64,000 nt of DNA from Orlajensenia stereocauli (GCF_039548895.1 NZ_JBCLVG010000001.1), one strand, 5' to 3'. Numbered from the stretch's first letter, positions 34,742 through 44,241 are shown. A program made the numbers and translations. Notes: generated by a model not told the origin, from the sequence alone.

Positions 34742-36115
34742 ATGGCTACCGCTGCTCGTGAGACCCTGATCATCCTCGGTGCGGGCGGTGACCTGACGTC
34801 TCGGCTGCTGCTGCCGGGCCTCGCCTCGCTGCTGGCGTCGTCCCGAGGTGCGCACATGGCGCTCATCGGCGTCGATCGTGAACCGATGACGGATGCCGCC
34901 TGGCAGAAGAAGGTGCGTACGGCATTCGCCGATGCGCCGTCGTCGATCGGCACCTCCGTCCTGGAGTCGAGCCGTTACCTCCAGGGTGACGCGACCTCGG
35001 CGGACGACCTGCAGCGCGCGCTCGACGCAGCTGAGGGGCGCGTCGTGCTGTACTTCGCCCTGCCCCCGGCGATCGCGGCAGCGGCGTGCGCGGCGCTCGC
35101 ATCCGTCACCCTCCCGACAGGTGTCGTGCTGGCGCTCGAAAAGCCGTTCGGAACCGACGCAGCCAGCGCGCGGGCCCTCAACCGACTCCTCGAGACCCTG
35201 GTTCCCGAGGAGCAGGTGTTCAGGGTCGACCACTTCCTCGGCAAGTCGACCGTGCTGGGCCTGCTCGGTCTCCGCTTCGCGAACCGACTGTTCGAGCCGC
35301 TGATGTCTGCTGAGCACATCGAGCGCGTCGAGGTCATCTTCGACGAACGTCTCGGCCTGGAGGGGCGCGCGGGCTACTACGACCATGCGGGTGCGCTGAC
35401 GGACATGATCCAGAGCCACCTGCTCCTCGTGCTGGCCCTCGCGGCCATGGAGGTGCCGTCAGATCTCAGCTCGGAGGTGCTGCGCGGCGGAATGGTGCAG
35501 CTGCTGCGCGCGGTGCGCCCGTGGAAGCACGACGGAACGGCCAGCCGGCGCGCCCGCTACACCGCCGGCGACGTCGAAGGACGCGAGCTGCCCTCCTACC
35601 TGCGGGAGCCCGGTGTCGACCGGACCCGCGGCACGGAGACGCTGGCCGAGATGGCCGTCGCCATCGACAACTGGCGCTGGGCTGGAGTCCCGTTCATCCT
35701 GCGGTCGGGCAAGGCCATCGGCAACCCGCGACAGGAGATCATCATCACGCTGAAGCCGGTCCCGCACCTGCCGGACGGCTTCACCGGCCCCGCACGCGAC
35801 GCGCGCATCCGCATCGGACTGAAGCCCCCTGTGCTCGACATCGATCTCGCCGTGAACGGCGGAGCCGACCCGTTCAAGCTCGAGTGGGACACCCTCTCGG
35901 CCGACTTCGAGGTGAGCGAGCTGAGCGCCTACGGCGAGGTCCTGGCGGAACTCCTCGAGGGCGACCCGACCCTGTCGGTGCGCGGCGACGTTGCCGAACA
36001 GTGCTGGCGCATCGTGGCGCCGGTGCTCGCGGCCTGGCGACGCGACGCCGTCGAGCTCGACACGTACCAGGCCGGGTCGGCGAACCCGCGTGGCTGGAGT
36101 CGTCCGCTGGCCTGA
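34742..36115 (+). CDS. zwf: Glucose-6-phosphate dehydrogenase
   Basis: A 457-residue NADP-linked dehydrogenase of the oxidative pentose phosphate pathway. The dinucleotide motif is the variant GAGGDLTSRLL at residues 13-23 (usual form GASGDL), the substrate/catalytic motif is RVDHFLGK (residues 161-168), and EKPFGTD and RSGKAI follow the family. It is somewhat shorter than typical Zwf (about 490-510) and differs in the first glycine loop, so it may be a second, diverged isozyme. It lies between DUF2469 and yraN, a place where I would not usually expect zwf. Confidence 0.87.
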   Translation: MATAARETLIILGAGGDLTSRLLLPGLASLLASSRGAHMALIGVDREPMTDAAWQKKVRTAFADAPSSIGTSVLESSRYLQGDATSADDLQRALDAAEGRVVLYFALPPAIAAAACAALASVTLPTGVVLALEKPFGTDAASARALNRLLETLVPEEQVFRVDHFLGKSTVLGLLGLRFANRLFEPLMSAEHIERVEVIFDERLGLEGRAGYYDHAGALTDMIQSHLLLVLALAAMEVPSDLSSEVLRGGMVQLLRAVRPWKHDGTASRRARYTAGDVEGRELPSYLREPGVDRTRGTETLAEMAVAIDNWRWAGVPFILRSGKAIGNPRQEIIITLKPVPHLPDGFTGPARDARIRIGLKPPVLDIDLAVNGGADPFKLEWDTLSADFEVSELSAYGEVLAELLEGDPTLSVRGDVAEQCWRIVAPVLAAWRRDAVELDTYQAGSANPRGWSRPLA

Positions 36116-36137
36116 TGCCCCGCGCGCTCGAGGCCTC

Positions 36138-36208
36138 GCTCGCCGAGGGCCCGCTCGCTGAGGGCTCCGCTCGTTGAAGGCCGAGCGAAGCGACCGCCCG
36201 ATGCGCTT
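36138..36208. repeat. Degenerate intergenic repeat, copy B
   Basis: Three starts of the repeat core occur in a row: GCTCGCCGAGGGC (36138-36150), GCTCGCTGAGGGC (36153-36165) and a longer half-copy from 36169 (GCTCGTTGAAGGCCGAG, ending CGATGCGCTT at 36208). It matches one arm of copies A and C. No opposing arm is seen, so a hairpin is not expected here. Confidence 0.6.
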
Positions 36209-36365
36209 GAAGAAGGTCTCTCTCCGCAGGAGCACGAAAGCACGGCCTTGAGGGGTCCGCACGCCCTCCTCCGCCCTCCTCCCCATCGGCGACGGCTCTG
36301 CACCTCCTCGCACCGATGCATCGGCCTCGACCCGCTCCAGTTCCCGGGCCGCCAGAGTCGTCTGC
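36209..36365. other. Gap between repeat copy B and yraN
   Basis: This stretch of about 157 bases holds no convincing reading frame. A possible -10 CAGAGT (36353-36358) lies 7 bases before the yraN ATG. Confidence 0.4.
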
Positions 36366-36725
36366 ATGGGCGACAGGATCGAACTCGGACGACGCGGCGA
36401 GCAACTCGCCGCCGACTACCTGACCGAACGCGGCTACCGCGTCATCGGGCGCAACTGGCGCTGCCGCGAGGGTGAGATCGACGTGATCGCCGAGCATGGC
36501 GGCGAGACCGTCTTCGTCGAGGTGAAGACCCGATCGAGCACCGACTTCGGGCATCCGTTCGAGGCCATCACCCTCGGCAAGATGGCTCGGATGCGGCGAC
36601 TCGCGGCGGCATGGTGCGAGGCGAGCAGCGCCGGAACGCGCAGGCGCATCCGCATCGACGCCATCGCGATCATCGCGCCGCGCACCGGCGACCCGAGCAT
36701 CGAGCACCTGCAGCGGCTTTCATGA
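36366..36725 (+). CDS. yraN: YraN family (UPF0102) putative endonuclease
   Basis: A 119-residue protein with a restriction-endonuclease-like core: RGEQLAADYLTERGYRVIGRNWR, GEIDVIAEHGG and VFVEVKTRSS (the Asp and Glu-x-Lys expected for a nuclease active site). Members are often next to comM and dprA and rnhB, as here, and are suspected to act in DNA processing; activity is not established. The stop overlaps the comM ATG. Confidence 0.9.
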   Translation: MGDRIELGRRGEQLAADYLTERGYRVIGRNWRCREGEIDVIAEHGGETVFVEVKTRSSTDFGHPFEAITLGKMARMRRLAAAWCEASSAGTRRRIRIDAIAIIAPRTGDPSIEHLQRLS

Positions 36726-38260
36726 AACTCGGCCGCACCAGCTCCGTCGCCCTCCTCGGAATGACCGGGACTCTCGTCGAGGTGGAGGCGAACATCTCCA
36801 GCCAGCTCCCCGGGCTCGTCATCATCGGACTGCCCGACACGGCACTGTCGCAGGCGAGTCACCGCGTGCGTGCTGCGGCGAGCAACTCGGGCATGCCGTT
36901 GTCGGCACATCACATCACCGTGAACCTGTCGCCGGCGTCGCTCCCGAAGCACGGCTGCGGCTTCGACCTTGCCGTGGCGCTGGCCTGTCTCGCCGCTGCC
37001 GGCGGCATCGAGCAGGAGTCGCTGGAGCGGGTCGTGCATCTCGGCGAACTGGCGCTCGACGGCAGGCTCCGTCCCATCGCGGGAGTGCTTCCCGCCGTCG
37101 CCGCGGCCCGCGCCGCAGGCCGCTCCCGCGTGATGGTGCCGACGGCCTGCGTCGAGGAGGCGGAGCTCGTCCCGGGCATGCAGGTGATCGGCGTGGCGAG
37201 CCTGCGCGATGCGGCGATCTGGCACGGCGGGAAGTTCGAGCCGGAGCCGGTCGACGCCATCGCGGGGCCCGTCGAACCACCTCACGAAGACGACGATGCC
37301 GGTGACCTGGCTGATGTCATCGGCCAGGATGCCGCCGTGATGGCCCTGCAGGTCGCCGCGGCAGGCGGGCATCATCTGCTGATGCTCGGACCGCCGGGCG
37401 CCGGCAAGACGATGTTGGCCGCTCGACTGGCCGGCATCCTCCCCGACCTCGACGACGACGCGGCCCTCGAGGTGAGCGCAGTGCGCTCCCTCGGTGGAGG
37501 GCTGCCTGTCGGCGCGGGGCTGTCGCGTCGCCCGCCGATCGAGGCCCCGCATCACACGGCCACGGCCGCTGCCATGGTCGGGGGAGGCAGCGGCATCATC
37601 AAGCCAGGCGCTGCGGTGCGCGCGGCCCATGGGGTGCTGTTCCTCGACGAGGCTCCCGAGTTCCCGGCCGCCGTGCTCGATGCGCTCCGCCAGCCTCTCG
37701 AGTCGGGCCGCATCACCATCCATCGCGCCAACGCCGTCGCAGCCTTTCCCGCCCGCTTCCAGCTGGTGCTGGCGGCGAATCCCTGCCCGTGCGGCTTGTT
37801 CGGCGTGGCGCGCGAGTCGTGCACCTGCCCGCCCAATCTGCGCCGGCGCTACCTGGCGAGGCTCTCGGGCCCCCTGCTCGACCGCATCGACATCCACTTC
37901 CGGGTCGACAGGGTGAGTGCGGCCCAACTCCGCCTCGCACCGCACACGGCTCGTCTGACGACGGCACAGGCCCGCGAGCGGATAGTGCAGGCCCGCGGCG
38001 TGGCTCGCGCGCGCCTCGCCGGCACACCGTGGCGCATGAACGCCGAGGTGCCCGGGCGGTGGCTGCGCAGCGACGGCGTACGTCCGTCGGCCTCGTCCCT
38101 CGCCGCGCTCGATCGTGCCCTGGAGCGCGGCGTCATCACCATGCGCGGCTACGACCGCATTCTCCGCGTCGCGTGGTCTATCGCCGACCTCGATGGCGCC
38201 CCCGTTCCCTCGGCCGAGCACCTCGGGCAGGCCATCTTCCTGAGGAAGGGATCGAGCTGA
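36722..38260 (+). CDS. comM: YifB/ComM family Mg-chelatase-like AAA ATPase
   Basis: A 512-residue AAA+ protein. ComM is a helicase promoting branch migration during natural transformation. N-terminal LonC-like domain: GLPDTALSQASHRVRAA and ITVNLSPASLPKHG. AAA domain: Walker A GPPGAGKTML (about 220), Walker B VLFLDEAPEF, followed by a zinc-like cysteine cluster (NPCPCGLFG and SCTCPP). C-terminal sensor region contains SARSLDR-like SLAALDRALE. Coupled to both yraN (ATGA) and dprA (TGATG). Confidence 0.94.
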   Translation: MKLGRTSSVALLGMTGTLVEVEANISSQLPGLVIIGLPDTALSQASHRVRAAASNSGMPLSAHHITVNLSPASLPKHGCGFDLAVALACLAAAGGIEQESLERVVHLGELALDGRLRPIAGVLPAVAAARAAGRSRVMVPTACVEEAELVPGMQVIGVASLRDAAIWHGGKFEPEPVDAIAGPVEPPHEDDDAGDLADVIGQDAAVMALQVAAAGGHHLLMLGPPGAGKTMLAARLAGILPDLDDDAALEVSAVRSLGGGLPVGAGLSRRPPIEAPHHTATAAAMVGGGSGIIKPGAAVRAAHGVLFLDEAPEFPAAVLDALRQPLESGRITIHRANAVAAFPARFQLVLAANPCPCGLFGVARESCTCPPNLRRRYLARLSGPLLDRIDIHFRVDRVSAAQLRLAPHTARLTTAQARERIVQARGVARARLAGTPWRMNAEVPGRWLRSDGVRPSASSLAALDRALERGVITMRGYDRILRVAWSIADLDGAPVPSAEHLGQAIFLRKGSS

Positions 38261-39528
38261 TGAGCCGTTTCGGAATCGCGGATGCCGAGATCGCCCGACT
38301 CGTCTGCACTGTCCGTGCCGAAGCGCCACCCGACCAGCACGCGGCCGATCAGGCGTTCGGTCGTGCGGCGTGGTCCCTGCTCGCCGAGCCCGGAGACCGA
38401 GCTGCCGGCATGCTCGTCACGGCCCTCGATGCCGATGACGCGCTCGAGGCGCTCATCCGCGACGAGAGCCCGGAGTCACTCGCTCGACGGATGGACCCGG
38501 CCGGTGCGGCCGATCGAACCCGCTTGATGAAGGAGCTCGACGACGGATGCAGCCGCTGGCGTCCGCGGCTCCGCTCCGGCGACGTCGTGCAGGCCATCGT
38601 CGCCGCGGCCGCCACCCGCACGCGACTCCTGCTGCCCGACGATGCGCACTGGCCTCGTGGAGTCGACGATCTCGGCGTGCACGCTCCGATCGCATTGTGG
38701 GTGCGCGGAGTCGATCACGCGTTGCGTGGGCTGAGCCGCTCCATCGCGCTGGTCGGGGCGCGCGCTGCCTCGCTCTACGGTGAGCAGATCGCCTCAGACG
38801 CGGCATCCGGACTGGCCGACCGCGGGCTGACCATCGTCTCCGGTGCGGCCTACGGCATCGACGGCATGGCCCACCGGTCCGCGCTCGCGAGTGACGGCAT
38901 CACCGTCGCCTTCCTGGCCGGTGGCGTCGACCGCTTCTACCCGGCCGGCCACGACGATCTCCTGTCACGAATCGCCTCGGTCGGTGCCGTCATCTCGGAG
39001 CTTCCCTGCGGCTCCCAGCCCACCAAGTGGCGCTTCCTGCAGCGCAACAGGTTGATCGCGGCGTCGAGTCAGGCCACGGTCGTGCTCGAGGCCGGCTGGC
39101 GATCGGGCTCGCTCAACACGGCTGGGCACGCCGCCGCACTCGGCCGCCCGCTCGGAGCCGTTCCCGGTCCCATCACCAGCGTCACGAGCGCAGGCTGCCA
39201 TCGGCTCATCCGCGACTACGACGCCGTCTGCGTCACGAGCGTCGACGAGATGCTCGAACTGCTGCCGGACGCCGACCCGACGGCATCCGGTCCCATCACC
39301 TCAGGCGCCTCCGCCACGGGTACCGGATCCGCCGGAGGATCCGTCGTGGAACCGACCAGCGACGAACTGCGGGTACTCGACGCCCTCAGCAGCCGCAGCT
39401 CCCGCGGTGTCGACGAGATCGCGCGTCGATCCGGGCTCGCCGTGGCGGTCGTCGCCGGAGTTCTGGGCGCACTCGACCTCGACGAGCGGGCGCTGAACCG
39501 GGGTTCCGGCTGGATCAGGGGGAGGTGA
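38260..39528 (+). CDS. dprA: DNA processing protein DprA
   Basis: A 422-residue protein that loads RecA on incoming single-stranded DNA. The Rossmann-like DprA core spans about residues 160-330: ALVGARAASLYGEQ, IVSGAAYGIDGMAHRSAL, FLAGGVDRFYPAGH and FLQRNRLIAASSQATVVLEA. A C-terminal winged-helix (VLDALSSRSSRGVDEIARRSG) follows a Gly/Ser linker. The ATG overlaps the comM stop. Whether the host is naturally transformable cannot be read from this window. Confidence 0.93.
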   Translation: MSRFGIADAEIARLVCTVRAEAPPDQHAADQAFGRAAWSLLAEPGDRAAGMLVTALDADDALEALIRDESPESLARRMDPAGAADRTRLMKELDDGCSRWRPRLRSGDVVQAIVAAAATRTRLLLPDDAHWPRGVDDLGVHAPIALWVRGVDHALRGLSRSIALVGARAASLYGEQIASDAASGLADRGLTIVSGAAYGIDGMAHRSALASDGITVAFLAGGVDRFYPAGHDDLLSRIASVGAVISELPCGSQPTKWRFLQRNRLIAASSQATVVLEAGWRSGSLNTAGHAAALGRPLGAVPGPITSVTSAGCHRLIRDYDAVCVTSVDEMLELLPDADPTASGPITSGASATGTGSAGGSVVEPTSDELRVLDALSSRSSRGVDEIARRSGLAVAVVAGVLGALDLDERALNRGSGWIRGR

Positions 39529-39615
39529 GCGAGCGTCGAGGCGACGGTGCGCCGAACCCGGCGGCGTCGGTGTCGCGCCCTATCGTGGTGAACAGGATCC
39601 ACGGAAGGCGCGCTC

Positions 39616-40602
39616 ATGCTCGACGCAACACTGCCCCCGCAGTTCGGGCAGTACCCGGCGCCCAGGCACGTGATCGCACACCTCAGCGACACGCACTTCC
39701 TCGCCGACGGGGCGCTCTACGGCACCGTCGACACCGACACCGGGCTGGCTGCGGCGCTGCAGCGTCTCGAGGCATCCGGAATCCGTCTCGACGCCTTCGT
39801 CTTCACCGGCGACATCACCGATCGCGGCGAGCCCGACGCCTACGCGCGCGTGCGAGCGGTGGTCGAGCCCGCCGCTGACCGGATCGGCGCCGAGGTCATC
39901 TGGGTCATGGGCAACCATGACGAGCGGATTCCGTTCCGCCGTGAACTGCTGCGCGCCGGCAACGCAGCCGCGACCGTCAGTGCAGCTGACGCTTCCGCCG
40001 ATGCTGCCCTTTCTGCGACCACCTTCGAAGCAGCCGCCCCCGTCGACACCGTGACGACGGTGCACGGCCTCCGCGTCATCGCCCTCGACACCAGCGTCCC
40101 GGGCTACCACCACGGCGCCCTCGACGACGCCCAGCTGGAGTGGCTGGCCGACGTGCTCTCTGAGCCCGCCGAGCACGGCTCGCTGCTCGCCCTGCACCAC
40201 CCGCCGATTCCGACACCGATCGGGGCCATGCAGATCCTCGAGCTCGAACGCCAGGAGCGACTCGCCGCAGTCGTCGCCGGCAGCGACATCCGTGCCATCC
40301 TCGGCGGCCACCTGCACTACGCCTCCACCAGCCTGTTCGCCGGCATCCCCGTGTCCGTTGCCGCGGCCACCTGTTACACGATGGATCTCGCCGCACCCGT
40401 CGACGAGCTCATCGGCTCCGATGCCGGGCAGTCGCTCAACCTCGTGCACGTCTACGACGATCGCGTCGTGCACTCCGTCGTCCCTCTGACGTCAGCGCGC
40501 ACGGTCACCCGTTTCGGCGCCGACTTCACGGCGCGGATGCGCGAACTCGACGTGGAGGGGCGTCGCGACGCGTTCTCGCGACAGCGGCCGATCGATGGCT
40601 GA
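39616..40602 (+). CDS. Calcineurin-like metallophosphoesterase
   Basis: A 328-residue phosphodiesterase with the dinuclear metal motifs HLSDTHFL, FTGDITDRGEPDAY, VMGNHDERIPFR, ALHHPPIPT and GGHLHYAST. It resembles CpdA-type cyclic nucleotide phosphodiesterases, but the substrate is uncertain. No signal peptide. GGAAGG lies 9 bases before the ATG. The last 8 bases overlap xerC. Confidence 0.87.
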   Translation: MLDATLPPQFGQYPAPRHVIAHLSDTHFLADGALYGTVDTDTGLAAALQRLEASGIRLDAFVFTGDITDRGEPDAYARVRAVVEPAADRIGAEVIWVMGNHDERIPFRRELLRAGNAAATVSAADASADAALSATTFEAAAPVDTVTTVHGLRVIALDTSVPGYHHGALDDAQLEWLADVLSEPAEHGSLLALHHPPIPTPIGAMQILELERQERLAAVVAGSDIRAILGGHLHYASTSLFAGIPVSVAAATCYTMDLAAPVDELIGSDAGQSLNLVHVYDDRVVHSVVPLTSARTVTRFGADFTARMRELDVEGRRDAFSRQRPIDG

Positions 40603-41602
40603 GGTCGGTGGCGCCAAGCCCGGGAAGGCCACCGCCGGGAACATCGCCAGCGGGACCGCCGCCGCCGGGCCAGCGACCCCGAGCGAGCTCGACAGCGCAC
40701 TCGACGACTACGCCCGCCAGCTCCGCATCGAACGGGGATTCTCGCCGCACACGGTGCGTGCCTATCGCACCGACATCGCCGAGCTCATCGACTTCGCCGA
40801 GGTGAACGGCGTCACCACCCTCGACGGCATCACCCTCCCGTTGTTGCGCGACTGGCTCTGGGCCGGCACCGAACGCGACCTCGCCCGCTCCACGATCGCC
40901 CGCCATGCCGCATCCGCTCGCGGCTTCACAGCCTGGCTCGCGCGCACCGGCGAGATCCCAGACGATCCGGGTGTGCGCCTGCGGTCCCCGAAGCCGCTCC
41001 GCAGTCTCCCACGAGTGATCAATCGCGGCCAGATGGATGCCCTCATCGGTGCCCTCGTCGACGCATCTGCCGGGGGAGACCCCGTGGCACGCCGCGACCT
41101 CGCCATCGTGGAGTTGCTCTATGCCTCGGCACTCCGTGTCTCCGAGGTCGTCGGACTCGACGTCGACGATGTCGATCTCGACCGCCTCACCGTGCGGGTC
41201 ATGGGCAAGGGAGGAAAGCAGCGGGTCGTTCCCTTCGGCCTGCCCGCGCAGAACGCGATCGTCGACTACATACGCCTCGGGCGGTCGACCCTGCTGGCGC
41301 GGGCGTCCGGTTCATCGTCGGATGCAGCGGCCCTCTTCCTCGGCGCGCGCGGTGCCAGAGTCGGCACTCGCAGCGTGTACAGGCTCGTCGCCGGCCTGCT
41401 CGTCGACCTGCCGGGCGGCGGACCATCGGGGCCTCACGCCCTGCGGCACACTGCGGCCACGCACCTTCTCGACGGCGGGGCCGACCTTCGGGCCGTGCAG
41501 GAGATGCTCGGCCACGCCAGTCTCGGCACCACGCAGATCTACACCCACGTGTCGACCGAGCGCCTGCGCGAGAGCTACAGGACTGCCCACCCGCGCGCCT
41601 GA
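40595..41602 (+). CDS. xerC: Tyrosine recombinase XerC
   Basis: A 335-residue site-specific recombinase resolving chromosome dimers with XerD. A 30-residue low-complexity Ala/Gly N-terminus precedes the SAM-like core-binding domain (LRIERGFSPHTVRAYRTDIAEL). Catalytic residues: Arg in YASALRVSEVVGL, Lys in MGKGGKQRVVPF, HALRHTAATHLL, LGHASLGTTQIYTHV with the nucleophilic Tyr. Position near dprA and rpsB is typical for chromosomal XerC, and no phage genes are nearby. Confidence 0.92.
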   Translation: MAEVGGAKPGKATAGNIASGTAAAGPATPSELDSALDDYARQLRIERGFSPHTVRAYRTDIAELIDFAEVNGVTTLDGITLPLLRDWLWAGTERDLARSTIARHAASARGFTAWLARTGEIPDDPGVRLRSPKPLRSLPRVINRGQMDALIGALVDASAGGDPVARRDLAIVELLYASALRVSEVVGLDVDDVDLDRLTVRVMGKGGKQRVVPFGLPAQNAIVDYIRLGRSTLLARASGSSSDAAALFLGARGARVGTRSVYRLVAGLLVDLPGGGPSGPHALRHTAATHLLDGGADLRAVQEMLGHASLGTTQIYTHVSTERLRESYRTAHPRA

Positions 41603-41649
41603 GCCGGCGTGCGCAGACGCGAGCACCCGCGCCGCGCGGCGTCTCGGAA

Positions 41650-42171
41650 TCACCGCCCCAGGGGAAGCAGCACCGCCCGCGGCAGTCCGGTGATGAAGGC
41701 CAGCGGCGAGACGTACTCGCCGTACACCCGCACTCCGAGGTGGAGGCAGCCCTCGCCGCAGTGCCCGCCGGCAGCGACGGAGCCGAGCGGCTGCCCGCGC
41801 GCCACGGGTTCGCCCTCGGCGACCGTCGCCAGCACCGGTTCGAGGCTCACCAGCACTCCATCGCCGTGGTCGACCGTCACCAGCGGACGATCCACCACGG
41901 TTCCGACGAAGGAGACGATGCCGTCGGTCGGCGCGAGCACTGGTGTCCCGGATGCCGCGACCAGGTCGATGCCCCGGTGCCCGGCGCTGTAGCTCGTGGC
42001 GGGCGCCAGGAACGCCGCGGCGACCTCCACGGGCGGGGCGAGCGGCCACCGCCAACCCGGGTCGGGTGCCACTTCGACAGCCGCAGAGCCGGAAGAGGCG
42101 CCGAGCCCGAGACAGCCCATGGCGGCGGACCAGGCGAGCAGTCGCAGACTGCGGCGGAGACGGGATCCCAT
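41650..42171 (-). CDS. Secreted M23 family metallopeptidase
   Basis: A 173-residue protein with a signal peptide (about residues 1-30, LLAWSAAMGCLGLGASSGSAA) and a LytM/M23 domain: SAGHRGIDLVAASGTPVLAPTDG with the metal ligands His and Asp, and LHLGVRVYGEYVSPL near the C-terminus. M23 enzymes cut peptidoglycan cross-bridges; the short length suggests a minimal catalytic domain without cell-wall binding repeats. It is convergent with xerC and divergent from rpsB. Confidence 0.87.
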   Translation of the reverse strand: MGSRLRRSLRLLAWSAAMGCLGLGASSGSAAVEVAPDPGWRWPLAPPVEVAAAFLAPATSYSAGHRGIDLVAASGTPVLAPTDGIVSFVGTVVDRPLVTVDHGDGVLVSLEPVLATVAEGEPVARGQPLGSVAAGGHCGEGCLHLGVRVYGEYVSPLAFITGLPRAVLLPLGR

Positions 42172-42278
42172 GCCTCCAGCATCCGTTCACCGACGCGGTC
42201 CGCACGCCCGCCGATGTACCCGGTGGGAGTCGCCGGCGCAGGCTGCAGCTGTGGGGGAGTTGCACACCCGTGAACTGC

Positions 42279-42440
42279 TAGACTGATCCGAGCAGCGCCT
42301 TCGAGCGCTGACTACGCGTGCCGTTTCGGCCGACACACCCACTCAGTCTGCACCTCTCGCGAGGGGCAGCGGGCGTGCGCCGGGCACCAGGGCGTCTGAT
42401 CATCCGATCGGAGGCATAACTGAGAAGAAGGAGTACGGCC
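42279..42440 (+). promoter_or_regulatory. Promoter and structured leader of rpsB
   Basis: TAGACT (42279-42284) is a likely -10, leaving a leader of about 150 bases. A stem-loop at 42293-42310 (CAGCGC with GCGCTG) lies at the 5' end and a smaller one (CCTC/GAGG) near 42353. AGAAGGAG is 9 bases before the ATG. S2 autoregulates rpsB in other bacteria through such leaders; here it is inference. Confidence 0.5.
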
Positions 42441-43373
42441 ATGGCCGTCGTCACCATTCGCCAGCTGCTCGACAGCGGCGTTCACTTCGGGCACCAGACC
42501 CGCCGTTGGAACCCGAAGATGAAGCGATTCATCCTCGCCGAGCGCTCGGGTAGCCACATCATCGACCTGCAGCAGTCGCTCGCCTTCATCGACAAGACCT
42601 ACGACTACGTGAAGGAGACCGTCGCTCACGGCGGCACCATCCTCTTCGTCGGAACGAAGAAGCAGGCTCAGGGCTCCATCGCCGAGCAGGCGCTCCGCGT
42701 GGGCCAGCCCTACGTCAACCAGCGCTGGCTCGGTGGACTCCTCACCAACTTCCAGACGGTCTCCAAGCGCCTCGCTCGCATGAAGGAGCTCGAGGAGGTC
42801 GACTTCGACGACACGAGCCGTGGCTACACCAAGAAGGAACTGCTCATCCAGAAGCGCGAGCTCATCAAGCTTCAGAAGAGCCTCGGTGGAATTCGCAACC
42901 TCACGAAGACGCCGTCTGCGATCTGGATCGTCGACACCAAGAAGGAGCACCTCGCGATCGACGAGGCTCACAAGCTGGGCATCCCGGTCATCGCCATCCT
43001 CGACACCAACTGCGACCCGGACGACGTCCAGTACCCGATCCCGGGCAACGATGACGCCATTCGCTCCGTCGCACTGCTGACCCGCATCGTCGCCGATGCT
43101 GCGGCAGAGGGACTCGTCCAGCGCCACCAGAAGCCCGAAGAGGGCCAGGAGCCTGCTGAGCCGCTCGCCGAGTGGGAGGCCGAGCTTCTCCAGGCCGGCA
43201 GCGAGAGCACCCCCGATCAGGCTTCGGCAGAGACCGAGAAGGTCGCCGACGCCGCTGAGGCCGACGTCGCCGTCGAGGTCGCAGACGCTGAGACGCCCCT
43301 CGAGGTCGTCGAGGCCGAGGCTCCCGTCGAGGCTCCGGTCGAGGCTGCTGCAGCCGACGCCGTCGCCAAGTAA
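42441..43373 (+). CDS. rpsB: 30S ribosomal protein S2
   Basis: A 310-residue S2. The core (1-235) has VTIRQLLDSGVHFGHQTRRWNPKM, RSGSHIIDLQQSL, FVGTKKQAQ, QRWLGGLLTNF and IPVIAILDTNCDPDDVQYPIPGND (quoted partly). A tail of about 75 residues is rich in Ala, Glu and Val (ADVAVEVADAETPLEVVEAE) and is absent from E. coli S2. tsf follows after 26 bases, the universal partner. Confidence 0.97.
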   Translation: MAVVTIRQLLDSGVHFGHQTRRWNPKMKRFILAERSGSHIIDLQQSLAFIDKTYDYVKETVAHGGTILFVGTKKQAQGSIAEQALRVGQPYVNQRWLGGLLTNFQTVSKRLARMKELEEVDFDDTSRGYTKKELLIQKRELIKLQKSLGGIRNLTKTPSAIWIVDTKKEHLAIDEAHKLGIPVIAILDTNCDPDDVQYPIPGNDDAIRSVALLTRIVADAAAEGLVQRHQKPEEGQEPAEPLAEWEAELLQAGSESTPDQASAETEKVADAAEADVAVEVADAETPLEVVEAEAPVEAPVEAAAADAVAK

Positions 43374-43399
43374 TCACTTTCACGAGAGAGAAATCATCT

Positions 43400-44230
43400 A
43401 TGGCTAACTTCAACATCGCCGATCTCAAGGCTCTGCGCGAGCAGCTCGGTACCGGCATGTCCGACACCAAGGCTGCGCTCGTCGAGGCCGAGGGTGACGT
43501 CGAGAAGGCGACCGAGATCCTCCGACTCAAGGGTGCGAAGGGCAACGCGAAGCGTGCCGACCGCTCCACGTCCGAGGGCCTCGTGGCCGCCGTCGAGAAC
43601 GGCAACGGAACCGCCACGCTGATCGAGCTCGCCTGCGAGACCGACTTCGTCGCCAAGGGCGACAAGTTCGTCGCGCTGTCCGAGAAGGTCCTCGCGGCTG
43701 TCGCCGCGGCCGGTGCGGCATCCGTCGACGAGGGCCTCGCGGCTCCCGCGGACGGTGGCACCGTGGCCGACCTCATCGACGGCGAGGCCGCCATCCTCGG
43801 CGAGAAGATCGAGCTGCGCCGCGTCGCTCTCGTCTCCGGCGAGCACTTCGCGATCTACCTGCACAAGACGTCGAAGGACCTGCCCCCGCAGGTCGGCGTC
43901 GTCGTCGGCTACGCCGGTGCAGACGCTGAGACCGCTCGGTCGATCGCGCAGCACATCTCGTTCGCGAACCCCGAGTACCTGACCCGCGAGGATGTCCCGG
44001 CTGACGCCGTCGACAAGGAGCGCGCCATCGTCGAGCAGATCTCCCGTGAGGAGGGCAAGCCCGAGGCCGCCCTCCCGAAGATCATCGAGGGTCGCGTCGG
44101 CGCGTACTTCAAGCAGGTCGCCCTGCTCGAGCAGGACTACGCGAAGGACAACAAGCTGTCCGTCGCCAAGGTCGTCTCGGATGCCGGACTGACGATCTCG
44201 GGCTTCGCCCGTTTCAAGGTCGGCGCGTAA
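43400..44230 (+). CDS. tsf: Elongation factor Ts
   Basis: A 276-residue nucleotide exchange factor for EF-Tu. The N-terminal UBA-like domain IADLKALREQLGTGMSDTKAAL and the TDFV motif (IELACETDFVAKGDKF) are present, followed by the two core subdomains (AIYLHKTSKDLPPQVG, PEAALPKIIEGRVGAYF). GAGAGA precedes the ATG by 8 bases. A strong intrinsic terminator follows. Confidence 0.97.
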   Translation: MANFNIADLKALREQLGTGMSDTKAALVEAEGDVEKATEILRLKGAKGNAKRADRSTSEGLVAAVENGNGTATLIELACETDFVAKGDKFVALSEKVLAAVAAAGAASVDEGLAAPADGGTVADLIDGEAAILGEKIELRRVALVSGEHFAIYLHKTSKDLPPQVGVVVGYAGADAETARSIAQHISFANPEYLTREDVPADAVDKERAIVEQISREEGKPEAALPKIIEGRVGAYFKQVALLEQDYAKDNKLSVAKVVSDAGLTISGFARFKVGA

Positions 44231-44241
44231 CACGCACGGTG

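Noticed and set aside
40595..41602. XerC as the integrase of a mobile element
   Set aside because: Neighbours are core genes in the normal chromosomal order and no phage, plasmid or attachment repeats are nearby.
42285..42440. rpsB leader as a metabolite riboswitch
   Set aside because: Only short hairpins are visible and no known riboswitch consensus could be recognised; a ribosomal-protein leader is the simpler reading.
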